Shown here piece after piece: positions 52,001 to 59,626 of a stretch of 64,000 bases of DNA. The notes under the pieces were generated by a model that saw only the letters and a program-made list of their open reading frames with translations, was not told the DNA's origin and did not search any database. Made by a program: the position numbers and the translations under genes. Origin of the DNA: Pseudomonas sivasensis. Its GTDB lineage: Bacteria; Pseudomonadota; Gammaproteobacteria; Pseudomonadales; Pseudomonadaceae. Position 1 is the first letter of the stretch, and each line of letters opens with the position of its first letter. The DNA lies in NCBI RefSeq assembly GCF_013778505.1, contig NZ_JAAOWU010000026.1, forward strand, positions 1 to 64,000, in the 5' to 3' direction.

Positions 52001-53912
52001 CGAGTTTCTGCCCGTCCTGATCGGCCAGCAGCACTTCGAATTCCGCCGGGCCATCACCATTGGTTTCGGTGCCGTCAAACAGCCCGCGCAGGCCCGGCAG
52101 TTGCTCGGCCGGCCAGATCGGTTGCACCAGGCGACGGGTGATCGGCCGACCGCCCGACTCTTGCAGGCTGGCCTGCACGATCAGTTGCAAGGGGGATTTA
52201 GCTTCGGCCCATTTGCTTTCGAGGGTCAGTTTTTCCTGGCCCTTGGCGTCGAGGACGCTTTCGTCCAGTTCGAAATCCTGGCTCAGTTCTTCTTCGGTGA
52301 CCGAGCCGAACTGATAACCAGGGAGCGACTTGACCGCTTCGCGCAGCGGCCGCACATACACTTGCCCGCTGACCCGATTACCCGACGCAGGCGCGCCGTA
52401 CAGGTAACGACCGTTAACCTGGATGACCGGGTTATCCGCCGGGCTCAGCGCCGTGTCGCTGCCCTTGAGTTCCAACGCCAGGCGCTCGGGCAGGAAGTCT
52501 TCGACGAGGAATTCATACAGCTGCGGTTTACCGTCACCCAGGTCGAACACCAACTGCCAGCGCCCGGTCGGTGCTTCGCCGGCCAGTTGCAGTTGATATT
52601 GATACAGGCCGGATGCGTCAGCATCCCACACGAATTTGCGGCTGACCTGTTCATCCGGGCGACGTACCTCGACGCTCACCGGTTGCGGCTTGACGGCGTT
52701 GCCGTCCTTGTCGCGCAGCAGGGCGTTGAGCAGCACGGTTTCGCCGGGGCGATACAGGTCGCGTGGGCCGAACACAAAAAACTGCAACGGGTGCGAGGGT
52801 TGGCCGCCGATGTCGAACTCGGCAAGGTCCAGCGCGGCGCTGTCGAGGCGCAACAGGCTGGTCTGTTCGCCCTGCTTGGCGAGCAAGACCTGGGCCTTTT
52901 TCGGCAACGGCAACTCAGCGTGGCCGCCCTTCTCGGTCTTGCCCTGGCCCAACACGCGGCCATCGGCATCGAGCACTTCCAGGTCCACGCCATCGAGCGC
53001 CTTGCCGCCTTCCAGCGCCTGGGTAAACACATCCAGGCGATTGGCATAGCGGTGCACCGACAGCCCGATATCACTCAGGGTGAACAGCGTCGCCGGTTGC
53101 GAATAGTTGTAGGTGCCCGACGCGCGCATTACCGCCAGGTACACGCCCGGTTGTTGCAATTGCTTAAGGCCGGCGATCGGCAGCAACAGGGTTTCTCGGG
53201 TGTTGCGCGCCGGGTTGAGGTCGAAACGGCCGCCGTAGACCAGATCCGCCAGCGGCAGCAGTTCGCGGGATTCATAACTTTGCAGGCTGGTGTTGCGCCC
53301 CCACTGCGCCAGGAATGACGGTAGGGATTCAGGCTTGATGCGGAAGAATTCAACGTCGATTTTGTCGACGTTCAGCGCGATCACCGGCAGGCCCTCAGCG
53401 AGGCGCGTCGGCAGCAAGGTGCCACGGCTGGCAAAGCCGACAGTGGCTTGCAGGTCACGGGTTTCCAGGCGGGCGATGTACTCGGCGGCGAGCGTGCTGT
53501 CGTTGACCGCCTTTACACCGGCGTCTACCGTCAGCACCAGTTTGCGTTGCGGCTCAAGGTGGCGCAGGCGCAGCTCCATCAGGTTATCCGAGAGCTCCCA
53601 GGCGCCATCGACCTTGCCCGACTTGCTGTCCACCAGATGGAGCTTGTCGGCGAATTTCTGATCGGGGTCCAAGGGAATGGAAAAACTCACCGACAAGGTG
53701 CTGGCCCCGTCCAACTGAACCTCGGACACGTCCACCACGCTCAACTCACGCCCGGCGTAGCGCTGCTTGAGCGCTGGTACATCCACCGCCGCCTTGGCCG
53801 GTTTCGGCGCTGCCGCCACTGTAGGTGCGGGCGGCGTAGCCGGTTTATCGGAGGAATCGCAGGCGCTCAGCAGAGCCAGCGCGCAGGCCAGGAACAATCC
53901 TTTGTTAAGCAT
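49017..53912 (-). CDS. yfhM: Bacterial alpha-2-macroglobulin family lipoprotein
   Basis: A 1631-aa periplasmic lipoprotein (lipobox LSAC, Cys18). It has an N-terminal Ala/Pro linker, multiple macroglobulin-like beta domains, the A2M domain and an alpha-helical thioester domain with the intact thioester motif CLEQ (near residue 1160, YPYGCLEQTASG). Such proteins trap incoming proteases by covalent linkage and are thought to work with PBP1C to guard and repair the wall after envelope breach. Length matches the E. coli YfhM class. The ribosome-binding site before ATG 53912 is weak. Confidence 0.94.
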   Translation of the reverse strand: MLNKGLFLACALALLSACDSSDKPATPPAPTVAAAPKPAKAAVDVPALKQRYAGRELSVVDVSEVQLDGASTLSVSFSIPLDPDQKFADKLHLVDSKSGKVDGAWELSDNLMELRLRHLEPQRKLVLTVDAGVKAVNDSTLAAEYIARLETRDLQATVGFASRGTLLPTRLAEGLPVIALNVDKIDVEFFRIKPESLPSFLAQWGRNTSLQSYESRELLPLADLVYGGRFDLNPARNTRETLLLPIAGLKQLQQPGVYLAVMRASGTYNYSQPATLFTLSDIGLSVHRYANRLDVFTQALEGGKALDGVDLEVLDADGRVLGQGKTEKGGHAELPLPKKAQVLLAKQGEQTSLLRLDSAALDLAEFDIGGQPSHPLQFFVFGPRDLYRPGETVLLNALLRDKDGNAVKPQPVSVEVRRPDEQVSRKFVWDADASGLYQYQLQLAGEAPTGRWQLVFDLGDGKPQLYEFLVEDFLPERLALELKGSDTALSPADNPVIQVNGRYLYGAPASGNRVSGQVYVRPLREAVKSLPGYQFGSVTEEELSQDFELDESVLDAKGQEKLTLESKWAEAKSPLQLIVQASLQESGGRPITRRLVQPIWPAEQLPGLRGLFDGTETNGDGPAEFEVLLADQDGQKLAAQNLKVRLVRERRDYYWNYSDNDGWSYHYNEKFLNLDEQTLNIKAGDTAKVSFQVEWGPYRVEVEDPQTGLISSLRFWAGYQAQDNTEGGAVRPDQVKLALDKPAYGDGDTANVTVTPPAAGKGYLLVESAEGPLWWQEIDVPAEGKSFAVKLDPKWSRHDLYVSALVIRPGERKANITPKRAVGLLHLPLDRTQRKLGVTLSAPEKMRPKQPLTVKISAKNADGSVPKQVHVLVAAVDVGILNITEYPTPDPYSSLFGRKAYGVDQFDIYGQLIEAGQGRLASLAFGGDAALAKGGKRPDTSVTIVALQSAPVTLNDKGEGEVSVNIPDFNGELRLMAQAWSDDRYGMAEAKTVIAAPLIAELSAPRFLAGGDQTTLALDLSNLSGKAQKLDVQLSSEGQLELVNTAAQTVELKQGQRTTLRIPVKAWGGLGKGKVKVTVNGLDLPGENLPPFSREWTLGVRPAYPALLKHYRAVLKSEPWSLPAGTLDQFDTSGREALLSLSSRPPLNLGAQISALKAYPYGCLEQTASGLYPSLYADDALLKRLSIKGEPDAERKRKIELGIERLLGMQRYNGSFGLWGADGEEEYWLTAYVTDFLLRARDQGFAVPPEALKKASERLLRYVQERNLIEVDYSDNAEHTRFAVQAYAGMVLARSQQAPLGALRSIFERRSDARSGLPLVQLAIALQKMGDQPRADQALQAGLAAQRSAKEWLADYGSPLRDQAMILALLEENDLAKGKREERLFTLSDQLAASPYLSTQERNSLFLAGRLGFAKPEANWQVSLTGSGGVHELNNQQSTLALEGNLLSSDLSLSNQGETPVYQQLTISGYPQVPPAPGGDNLSIRREYLGMNGQPLNLRNLNSGDLVLVHLAVSAKQRVPDALVVDLLPAGLELENQNLAQSAASLENASSQVKEWRESMQNAALKHQEFRDDRYVAAINLDGDGTTHLLYLARAVTPGTYRVPPPQVESMYRPNWQAVGETPVDLVIKGR

Positions 53913-54063
53913 GGGGCACTCGTAGTCAGAGGGAACCGAGGGGTGAACTATATATCAGTGCCGGCGAAGCCGATGTGGCGCTGGTCACATTGACCGACGG
54001 AGGGTGGTTTGGTTCTCGATCGGCTCAAGCCAAGCCAGTTCCCACACCCACTGGAGATCAAAC

Positions 54064-54154
54064 TGTGGGAGGGGGCTTGCTCCCGACAGCAGTGGGTCAG
54101 CTACAGATAGGCTGGCTGATCTATTGCTATCGGGGGCAAGCCCCCTCCCACATT
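54064..54154. repeat. REPIN (inverted REP doublet)
   Basis: GTGGGAGGGGGCTTGCTCCC and an inverted copy (GGGGGCAAGCCCCCTCCCAC) flank about 50 bp. It occupies much of the 297-bp gap between divergent yfhM and the MATE gene; the rest shows no other element. Its position in a divergent promoter region is unusual compared with the copy placed between convergent genes at 19933. Confidence 0.9.
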
Positions 54155-54209
54155 GGTTCTGCTGCGTAGCTACTGGACGGTTACAATGCCGCTCCCCCAA
54201 GGAGCCTGC

Positions 54210-55547
54210 ATGCCCACCTTACTCACCGACTGGCGCCACCGCCCTACCCATCGACGCGTCTGGGCCCTTGCCGCGCCAATGATTCTGTCGAACATCTCGG
54301 TGCCGCTGGTAGCCCTGGTCGACAGCATGGTCATCGGCCACCTGCCCCATGCCCATCAACTGGGCGCCGTGGCCGTCGGGGCCAGCCTGTATACCTTTCT
54401 CGCGTGGGCCATGGGTTTTCTGCGCATGGGCTCCACCGGTTTTGCCGCGCAGGCTGCAGGGCGCAATGACGGGGCGGCACTGCGGCAAATCCTGCTGCAA
54501 GGTCTGTTGCTGGCACTGGGGCTGGCGATGCTGCTGGGCACCGTGGGCATCCCCCTGAGCCACCTCGCCCTGGAATGGATGCAGCCCTCCCCCGAGCTGA
54601 ATCAGCTCACCCGCGACTTCTTCCACACGCGCCTGTTCGGCCTGCCCGCAGCCCTGGCCACTTATGCGCTGGTCGGCTGGTTCCTCGGCACACAGAACGC
54701 CCGTGCGCCGCTGGCAATTCTGCTGACCACTAACCTGGTGAATATCGCTCTCAACCTGTGGTTCGTACTCGGTTTGGATTGGGGGGTCGTCGGGTCGGCG
54801 AGAGCGTCGGTCATCGCCGAATGGACCGGCGCCCTGCTCGGCCTGGCGCTCACACAAAAGGCCCTGCGCGCCTATCCAGGCCATATCGCTTGGGCCGCGT
54901 TGAAAGTGTGGCAAAGCTGGCGCCCATTGCTGGCCGTCAACCGCGACATCTTTATCCGCAGCCTGGCGCTGCAATCGGTGTTTTTCATGATCACGGTGCA
55001 AGGCGCGCGGCTGGGGGATGCCACCGTTGCTGCCAATGCCTTGCTGCTTAACGGCCTGCTGCTGACGGCGCATGCGCTGGACGGTCTGGCCCACGCGGTC
55101 GAAGCCCTCTGCGGCCACGCCATCGGCGCCCGCGACCGCCAGTCGCTGCACCGCTCATTGGTGGTCGCCGGTGGCTGGTCGCTGATCGCCAGCGTCGGGT
55201 TTGCGCTGCTGTTCAGCTTTGCCGGGCACCTGTTTATCGCCATGCAGACCGATATCCCCAGCGTGCGCGACACCGCTGACACCTACCTGCCTTACCTGGC
55301 GCTGCTGCCACTGATTGCGGTGTGGAGTTACCTGCTGGACGGTCTGTTTATCGGCGCCACCCGCGCGCGAGAAATGCGCAATGGGATGCTACTGACGGTA
55401 TTGCTGACACTGCCGTTTGCCTGGGCGTTGCAGGGCCTGGGCAACCATGGGTTGTGGATAACCTTTCTGCTGTTCATGGCCCTGCGCAGCCTCACTTTGT
55501 GGGCGATAGCCTGGCGCTTGAACCAGCGGGATCAGTGGCTTGGATAA
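54210..55547 (+). CDS. MATE-family exporter (DinF-like)
   Basis: A 445-aa 12-helix multidrug/toxin extruder of the MATE superfamily, DinF branch. Opening helix LAAPMILSNISVPLVALVDS is typical, as are VALVDSMVIGHL and the second-half repeat around LLNGLLLTAHALDGLAHAVE. The start at MPTLLTDWRH (54210) has AAGGAG six bases upstream. The 3' end overlaps the convergent hydrolase gene by 56 bp. Substrate unknown. Confidence 0.9.
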   Translation: MPTLLTDWRHRPTHRRVWALAAPMILSNISVPLVALVDSMVIGHLPHAHQLGAVAVGASLYTFLAWAMGFLRMGSTGFAAQAAGRNDGAALRQILLQGLLLALGLAMLLGTVGIPLSHLALEWMQPSPELNQLTRDFFHTRLFGLPAALATYALVGWFLGTQNARAPLAILLTTNLVNIALNLWFVLGLDWGVVGSARASVIAEWTGALLGLALTQKALRAYPGHIAWAALKVWQSWRPLLAVNRDIFIRSLALQSVFFMITVQGARLGDATVAANALLLNGLLLTAHALDGLAHAVEALCGHAIGARDRQSLHRSLVVAGGWSLIASVGFALLFSFAGHLFIAMQTDIPSVRDTADTYLPYLALLPLIAVWSYLLDGLFIGATRAREMRNGMLLTVLLTLPFAWALQGLGNHGLWITFLLFMALRSLTLWAIAWRLNQRDQWLG

Positions 55548-56385
55548 ACGCTGTCACTTGGTTCAACACTGGCGCCAGCCAGCGCAACGGTTTGGCGAAA
55601 GACGCCACTAACGTCGCGTGGTTGGTCCTGGTGAAGTAGAACGCCTCGACCGGCACACCCGCCTCGCGCAATTTTTTCGCCAGCCCTGCGGTATTGCGCG
55701 TCGGGTTGACCAAGTTGTCGTCGGTCGAGGCCATCAGCAGCGTCGGCGGCGCGTCACGGCTGACGTGGTTGATCGGCTGCGACTCCGGCGGTGAATCGGG
55801 GAAGAAGAACACCGGGCGCACGTCCTGGTTTTCAATCGGCAGGAAGTCATAAGGCCCGGCCAGGCCAATCCATCCCTTGAAGATCGACGGCGCCAAGCCC
55901 ACTTCTTTTAGCCAAAGCCCATCCAGCGCCAGCATCGAGGCGTTGTAGGCGCCGGAGCTATGGCCCATCACATAAAGCTGCTGGGGATCGGCGCCATATT
56001 CAGCGGCGTGGTCATACGTCCAGGCCACCGCTTTGGCGCCGTCCTGAAGAAAGGCGGGGTAACGCACTTGCGGGTACAGCCGGTAATCGGCGATCACCAC
56101 CACGATGCCCCTTGAAGCCAGGGCTTCGCCGACGAAGCTGTAGTCGTCCTTGGATCCGCTGTTCCAGCTGCCGCCGTAAAAGAACACCACTACGGGAGCG
56201 TTGGGCACGGCAGGAACGGCTCGGTATATATCGAGTTTCTGGCGGGGATCATCGCCGTAGGCAATGGCTGAAGTCTTGGTAAAGGTACTGTTGGGGGTGA
56301 GTGCGTTGAGCACTTTTATTGGGGAGCAGGCTGCCAGAAAGGCGGCGAAGGCCAGGGTAAACGCTTGCAGGTATTTGCTCGACAT
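55492..56385 (-). CDS. Alpha/beta-hydrolase lipoprotein (esterase/lipase-like)
   Basis: A 297-aa protein with lipoprotein signal MSSKYLQAFTLAFAAFLAAC (Cys20), then an alpha/beta-hydrolase of the hormone-sensitive-lipase/kynurenine-formamidase type. The oxyanion motif reads FFYGGSW in place of the usual HGGxW. The nucleophile Ser is in GHSSGAYN and the His in TNHATL. GGGGG lies six bases before ATG 56385. It overlaps the MATE gene tail-to-tail by 56 bp. Substrate unknown, probably a short ester in the periplasm or outer membrane. Confidence 0.85.
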   Translation of the reverse strand: MSSKYLQAFTLAFAAFLAACSPIKVLNALTPNSTFTKTSAIAYGDDPRQKLDIYRAVPAVPNAPVVVFFYGGSWNSGSKDDYSFVGEALASRGIVVVIADYRLYPQVRYPAFLQDGAKAVAWTYDHAAEYGADPQQLYVMGHSSGAYNASMLALDGLWLKEVGLAPSIFKGWIGLAGPYDFLPIENQDVRPVFFFPDSPPESQPINHVSRDAPPTLLMASTDDNLVNPTRNTAGLAKKLREAGVPVEAFYFTRTNHATLVASFAKPLRWLAPVLNQVTAFIQATDPAGSSARLSPTK

Positions 56386-56428
56386 CATTGACCCCCACGA
56401 AGAAGGTGCTGCCAAACGAGGCCCAGCT

Positions 56429-56456
56429 ATGGGAGGGGGCAAGCCCCTTCCCACAC
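56429..56456. repeat. Solo REP hairpin
   Basis: A compact inverted repeat TGGGAGGGGC / GCCCCTTCCCA-type around AAG, of the same REP family as the doublets but single and slightly decayed. It lies between speA and the hydrolase gene and may form the 3' end of the speA transcript. Confidence 0.7.
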
Positions 56457-56476
56457 TGGATCTGTGTCGCCTGTGC

Positions 56477-58390
56477 TTACGAGGAAAGGTACGAAGAGCG
56501 CGTCAGGCCCAGGCGCAAGGCGTCGAGGAACTGGGTACGTTCGCTGGCGGAGATCTTCGCGCTGGCGCACTTGTCACGGTAGTGAGTCATCAACTCCTCC
56601 GGCGACAAGTGCACGTAGCGCAGCATGTCTTCGATGGTGTCGTGTGTCTCGATCCCGGCGCTGTACACCGAACCGTCTTCACGCTGGTAGATGTTCACCG
56701 AATCGGTGTCACCGAACAGGTTGTGCATGTCGCCCAGGATTTCCTGATAGGCGCCGACCAGGAAGATACCCAACAGGTAGTCTTCACCTTCGTTCAGGGC
56801 GTGTACCGGCAAGCTGGTCTCGATGCTCTGCTCGTCGACGTACTGCTTGATCTTGCCGTCGGAGTCGCAGGTCAGGTCTTGCAGCACGGCGCGGCGCAGC
56901 GGCTCTTCGTCGAGACGGTGCAGCGGCAGGATCGGCAGTACCTGGCCGATGGCCCAGGTGTCCGGCAGGCTCTGGAATACCGAGAAGTTGCAGATGTACT
57001 TGTCGGCCAGCTTGTCGTTGAGTTCGTCCAGCACTTGGCGGTGCGAGCGCTGGCGGGCTTTGAGCGAGTTGTGCAGACGGCGGCACACCGCGAAGTAGCA
57101 CTGTTCGGCCAGGGCTTTTTCGGCCAGGGTCAGTTTGCCGTCGGCGTACTGGGTGGCCACGTCGCTCATGTAGTGAGTGGCGCGCCAGTAGGTTTCGGTG
57201 ACCATCTCGATATCGGTCGGACCCAGCAGGTCCACCAGCCATTGCACGGTTTCCGGCAGGCTTTCCTTGTTTTCGATGACCGGGATTTCGTCGTTGTGTT
57301 TCTCGACGTCGGTCACCTGCACCACCAGCATGGCGTGGTGAGCAGTCAGGGAACGACCGCTTTCGGAGAAGATATTCGGGTGCGGCAGGCTCTGCGCGTC
57401 GCAGAACTCCTTGAGCATGCCCACGACCACGCCGGCGTAGTCGTCCATGTCGTAGTTGATCGAGCTGGCGTTACGCGAGTGGGTACCGTCGTAGTCGACG
57501 CCCAGGCCGCCGCCCACGTCGATGTGGTCCACCGGCAGGCCGAGGTTGCGCAGTTCGCCGTAGTAACGAATGGCTTCCTTGAACCCGTGCTGGTAATCGG
57601 CCAGGTTGGCGATCTGCGAACCCATGTGGAAGTGCAGCAGGCGAATGCCCTGGTCCAGCCCGGCCGCGCGGAAGCGCTCAACCACGGACAACAGCTGCGC
57701 CGCCGACAAACCGAACTTGGACTTCTCGCCACCGGTGTCTGCCCATTTGCTCGACGCCAGGGACGACAAGCGCACACGCAGGCCAACCTGTGGCTTGACC
57801 TTGAGGTTGGCAGCCTCTTCGATCACCAGGCCGACTTCGGATTCTTTCTCGATCACGATAAACACGTTGTGACCGAGCTTCTGGCCCATCAGCGCAAGGC
57901 GGATGAACTCACGGTCTTTGTAACCGTTGCAGACGATGGTGCCGCCCTTCGGCGCCAGGGCCAGTACGGCCAGCAGCTCAGGCTTGGAGCCGGCTTCAAG
58001 GCCGATAGACACGTCCTGAGTGGCGATGATGTTCTCGATCACCGCTTCCTGCTGGTTCACTTTGATCGGGTACAGCGCGGTGTACTTGCTCTGGTATTCA
58101 AGGCGCTCGATGTTGGCGTCGAAGGCGCCGGTCAACTGGCGTACACGGTCTTGCAGGATGTCAGGGAAGCGCACCAGCAACGGTAACGACAGGCCGCTTT
58201 TGCGCAACTGGTCGACTTGCTCGAAGAGATCGACAGGCGTGCTGTTCGGGCCGTTCGGACGGACTTCAACGCGACCGGCGTCATTGATCGCGAAATACCC
58301 GGCCCCCCAATGGCGGATCCCGTAAACACTGCGGCTGTCCGCAACTGTCCATTGGCTGCCATCGTCTTTGCGTGTGCGTCGTACGGACAT
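56477..58390 (-). CDS. speA: Biosynthetic arginine decarboxylase
   Basis: A 637-aa PLP-dependent fold III decarboxylase making agmatine from arginine, the first step of putrescine and spermidine synthesis. PLP Lys110 is in YPIKVNQQ. HMGSQI, DVGGGLGVDYDG and SESGRSLTAHH are typical, and the C-terminal region CDSDGKI carries the active-site Cys/Asp. Length is normal. GGGGA precedes the ATG. It lies downstream of yciH on the same strand; P. aeruginosa has the same speA (PA4839)-PA4840 order. Confidence 0.96.
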   Translation of the reverse strand: MSVRRTRKDDGSQWTVADSRSVYGIRHWGAGYFAINDAGRVEVRPNGPNSTPVDLFEQVDQLRKSGLSLPLLVRFPDILQDRVRQLTGAFDANIERLEYQSKYTALYPIKVNQQEAVIENIIATQDVSIGLEAGSKPELLAVLALAPKGGTIVCNGYKDREFIRLALMGQKLGHNVFIVIEKESEVGLVIEEAANLKVKPQVGLRVRLSSLASSKWADTGGEKSKFGLSAAQLLSVVERFRAAGLDQGIRLLHFHMGSQIANLADYQHGFKEAIRYYGELRNLGLPVDHIDVGGGLGVDYDGTHSRNASSINYDMDDYAGVVVGMLKEFCDAQSLPHPNIFSESGRSLTAHHAMLVVQVTDVEKHNDEIPVIENKESLPETVQWLVDLLGPTDIEMVTETYWRATHYMSDVATQYADGKLTLAEKALAEQCYFAVCRRLHNSLKARQRSHRQVLDELNDKLADKYICNFSVFQSLPDTWAIGQVLPILPLHRLDEEPLRRAVLQDLTCDSDGKIKQYVDEQSIETSLPVHALNEGEDYLLGIFLVGAYQEILGDMHNLFGDTDSVNIYQREDGSVYSAGIETHDTIEDMLRYVHLSPEELMTHYRDKCASAKISASERTQFLDALRLGLTRSSYLSS

Positions 58391-58417
58391 CGAAGTCCCC
58401 TATAAATGAAGGCGAAG

Positions 58418-58443
58418 GCGCCACCTCTCAGGGAGGCTGGCGC
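58418..58443 (-). other. Hairpin between yciH and speA
   Basis: GCGCC (58418-58422) pairs with GGCGC (58439-58443) and the stem continues with ACCTC / GAGG-T across one bulge and a short loop. It lies 28 bp upstream of the speA start codon on the minus strand, in the speA leader or yciH trailer. The following sequence is only weakly T-rich, so terminator or attenuator function is uncertain. Confidence 0.35.
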
Positions 58444-58532
58444 AGTCTAAAGAATGAAAATGACGATTTGCCTGTAAGGAAGGTAGACCCCACTCGCAGG
58501 ACAGAGTTTAGACACAGGTTGGGAAGAGGCTG

Positions 58533-58904
58533 TCAGCCGCCGGACTTCTTGGCCTTGTAACCGAGCTTGATCAGCTCGGCCAACAGCAGTTCGACGTGAT
58601 CGCCCTGGATCTCGATGACGCCGTCTTTCAACGCGCCACCGGTGCCACAACGCTTTTTCAGCGTGGTAGCCAGTTCCTTGAGCGCATCTTCAGCCAGGGG
58701 CACGCCGGTGATAGTCGTCACCGTCTTGCCGCCACGGCCCTTGCTCTCGCGTCTCACGCGGGCAATACCGTCGCCTTCAGGGATCAGGGTCTGTTTGCAG
58801 GTACACGAATCCACGGGCTGACGACAGTCCGGGCAGTGTCGACCTGCATCGGTGGAAAATACCAGGCCACCAAGGGCGGCGAAGGATGCGGCTTTTTTGG
58901 CCAC
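58533..58904 (-). CDS. yciH: SUI1/eIF1-like translation factor YciH
   Basis: A 123-aa protein with the SUI1 fold (RRESKGRGGKTVTTITGVPL, then LKKRCGTGGALKDGVIEIQG). An N-terminal extension carries four cysteines in a zinc-ribbon-like pattern (HCPDC and CTC, residues 24-36). E. coli YciH affects start-site fidelity. GTG 58904 is preferred, with AGGA six bases upstream; an in-frame TTG at 58910 is too close to that Shine-Dalgarno. Confidence 0.9.
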   Translation of the reverse strand: MAKKAASFAALGGLVFSTDAGRHCPDCRQPVDSCTCKQTLIPEGDGIARVRRESKGRGGKTVTTITGVPLAEDALKELATTLKKRCGTGGALKDGVIEIQGDHVELLLAELIKLGYKAKKSGG

Positions 58905-59083
58905 CGGCAATCCTCTTGGGAGGATGAAGACTGATCGGCGCGCTCAAGCACGACCGACCGCGAAGCCCCACTCAGGCAGGGGCAGCGCTACCGAACCGCC
59001 AAGGTGGCTCGGGTGAAAAGTCGCGCAGTGTAACGGCAAAAGGCCGACTTGCTAAGGGCCAAATGGCGCCAATTTATGCAACT

Positions 59084-59626
59084 TTAGCGACGCGAGGCCA
59101 GATAGCGGCGCAAGCCCTCTTGTGCGTCCGGGCAGTAGGGCTTTTGTTCGGCCTCCTGCAGGACAATTTCGATGGGCAAAAAGCGCGCTTCCATGACTTC
59201 TTCGGGCTGCAACCGCAGGGGGCCATCCCACACGGCGGAATAGGATCTGCACCAGAGCCGGTTGTTACCGTCCTCGAAGTAGAAATGATCATGCTCGACC
59301 AATTCCACCCCGCCCACACCCAGTTCTTCCTCCAGCTCACGCGCTGCAGAGTCGGCGTACTCTTCCCCGGCCGCCACCATGCCGCCGGCCGCCGTATCCC
59401 AAAATCCTGGGTACATGGCTTTGCTCAGGGTACGCCGGTGCACACACAGCTCGCCGGCAGAGTTGAACAGGAAGATAAACGTGCAGCGGCCAATCAGGCC
59501 GCGCTGGCGAAGGTCGGACCTGACGAGGGTGCCGAGCAGGTTGTCCTGCTCGTCGACCCAGCAAATCAGTTCAGCATCGGAAGCCGCACGGTGCGCGGCC
59601 TCCTGTTGAGAAGCGTCCATCATCAA
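59084..59626 (-). CDS. Nudix hydrolase (YfcD-like)
   Basis: A 180-aa Nudix protein. The Nudix box is GGMVAAGEEYADSAARELEE followed by ELG (G-x5-E-x7-REUxEExGU satisfied). WVDEQDNLLGTLVRSDLR at the N-terminus resembles the IPP-isomerase-like YfcD group. Its 5' end overlaps the DUF2333 stop codon by 4 bp (ATGA), so it is the second gene of that operon. Substrate unknown, probably a nucleoside diphosphate derivative. Confidence 0.9.
   Translation of the reverse strand: MMMDASQQEAAHRAASDAELICWVDEQDNLLGTLVRSDLRQRGLIGRCTFIFLFNSAGELCVHRRTLSKAMYPGFWDTAAGGMVAAGEEYADSAARELEEELGVGGVELVEHDHFYFEDGNNRLWCRSYSAVWDGPLRLQPEEVMEARFLPIEIVLQEAEQKPYCPDAQEGLRRYLASRR

Noticed and set aside
50979..53318. 779-codon open frame antisense to yfhM
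   Set aside because: A shadow of high-GC third positions. The minus-strand product has a full alpha-2-macroglobulin architecture, including lipobox and thioester.
56264..58186. 640-codon open frame antisense to speA
   Set aside because: Low-complexity Val/Gln/His-rich translation without domain features; speA on the other strand is unambiguous.
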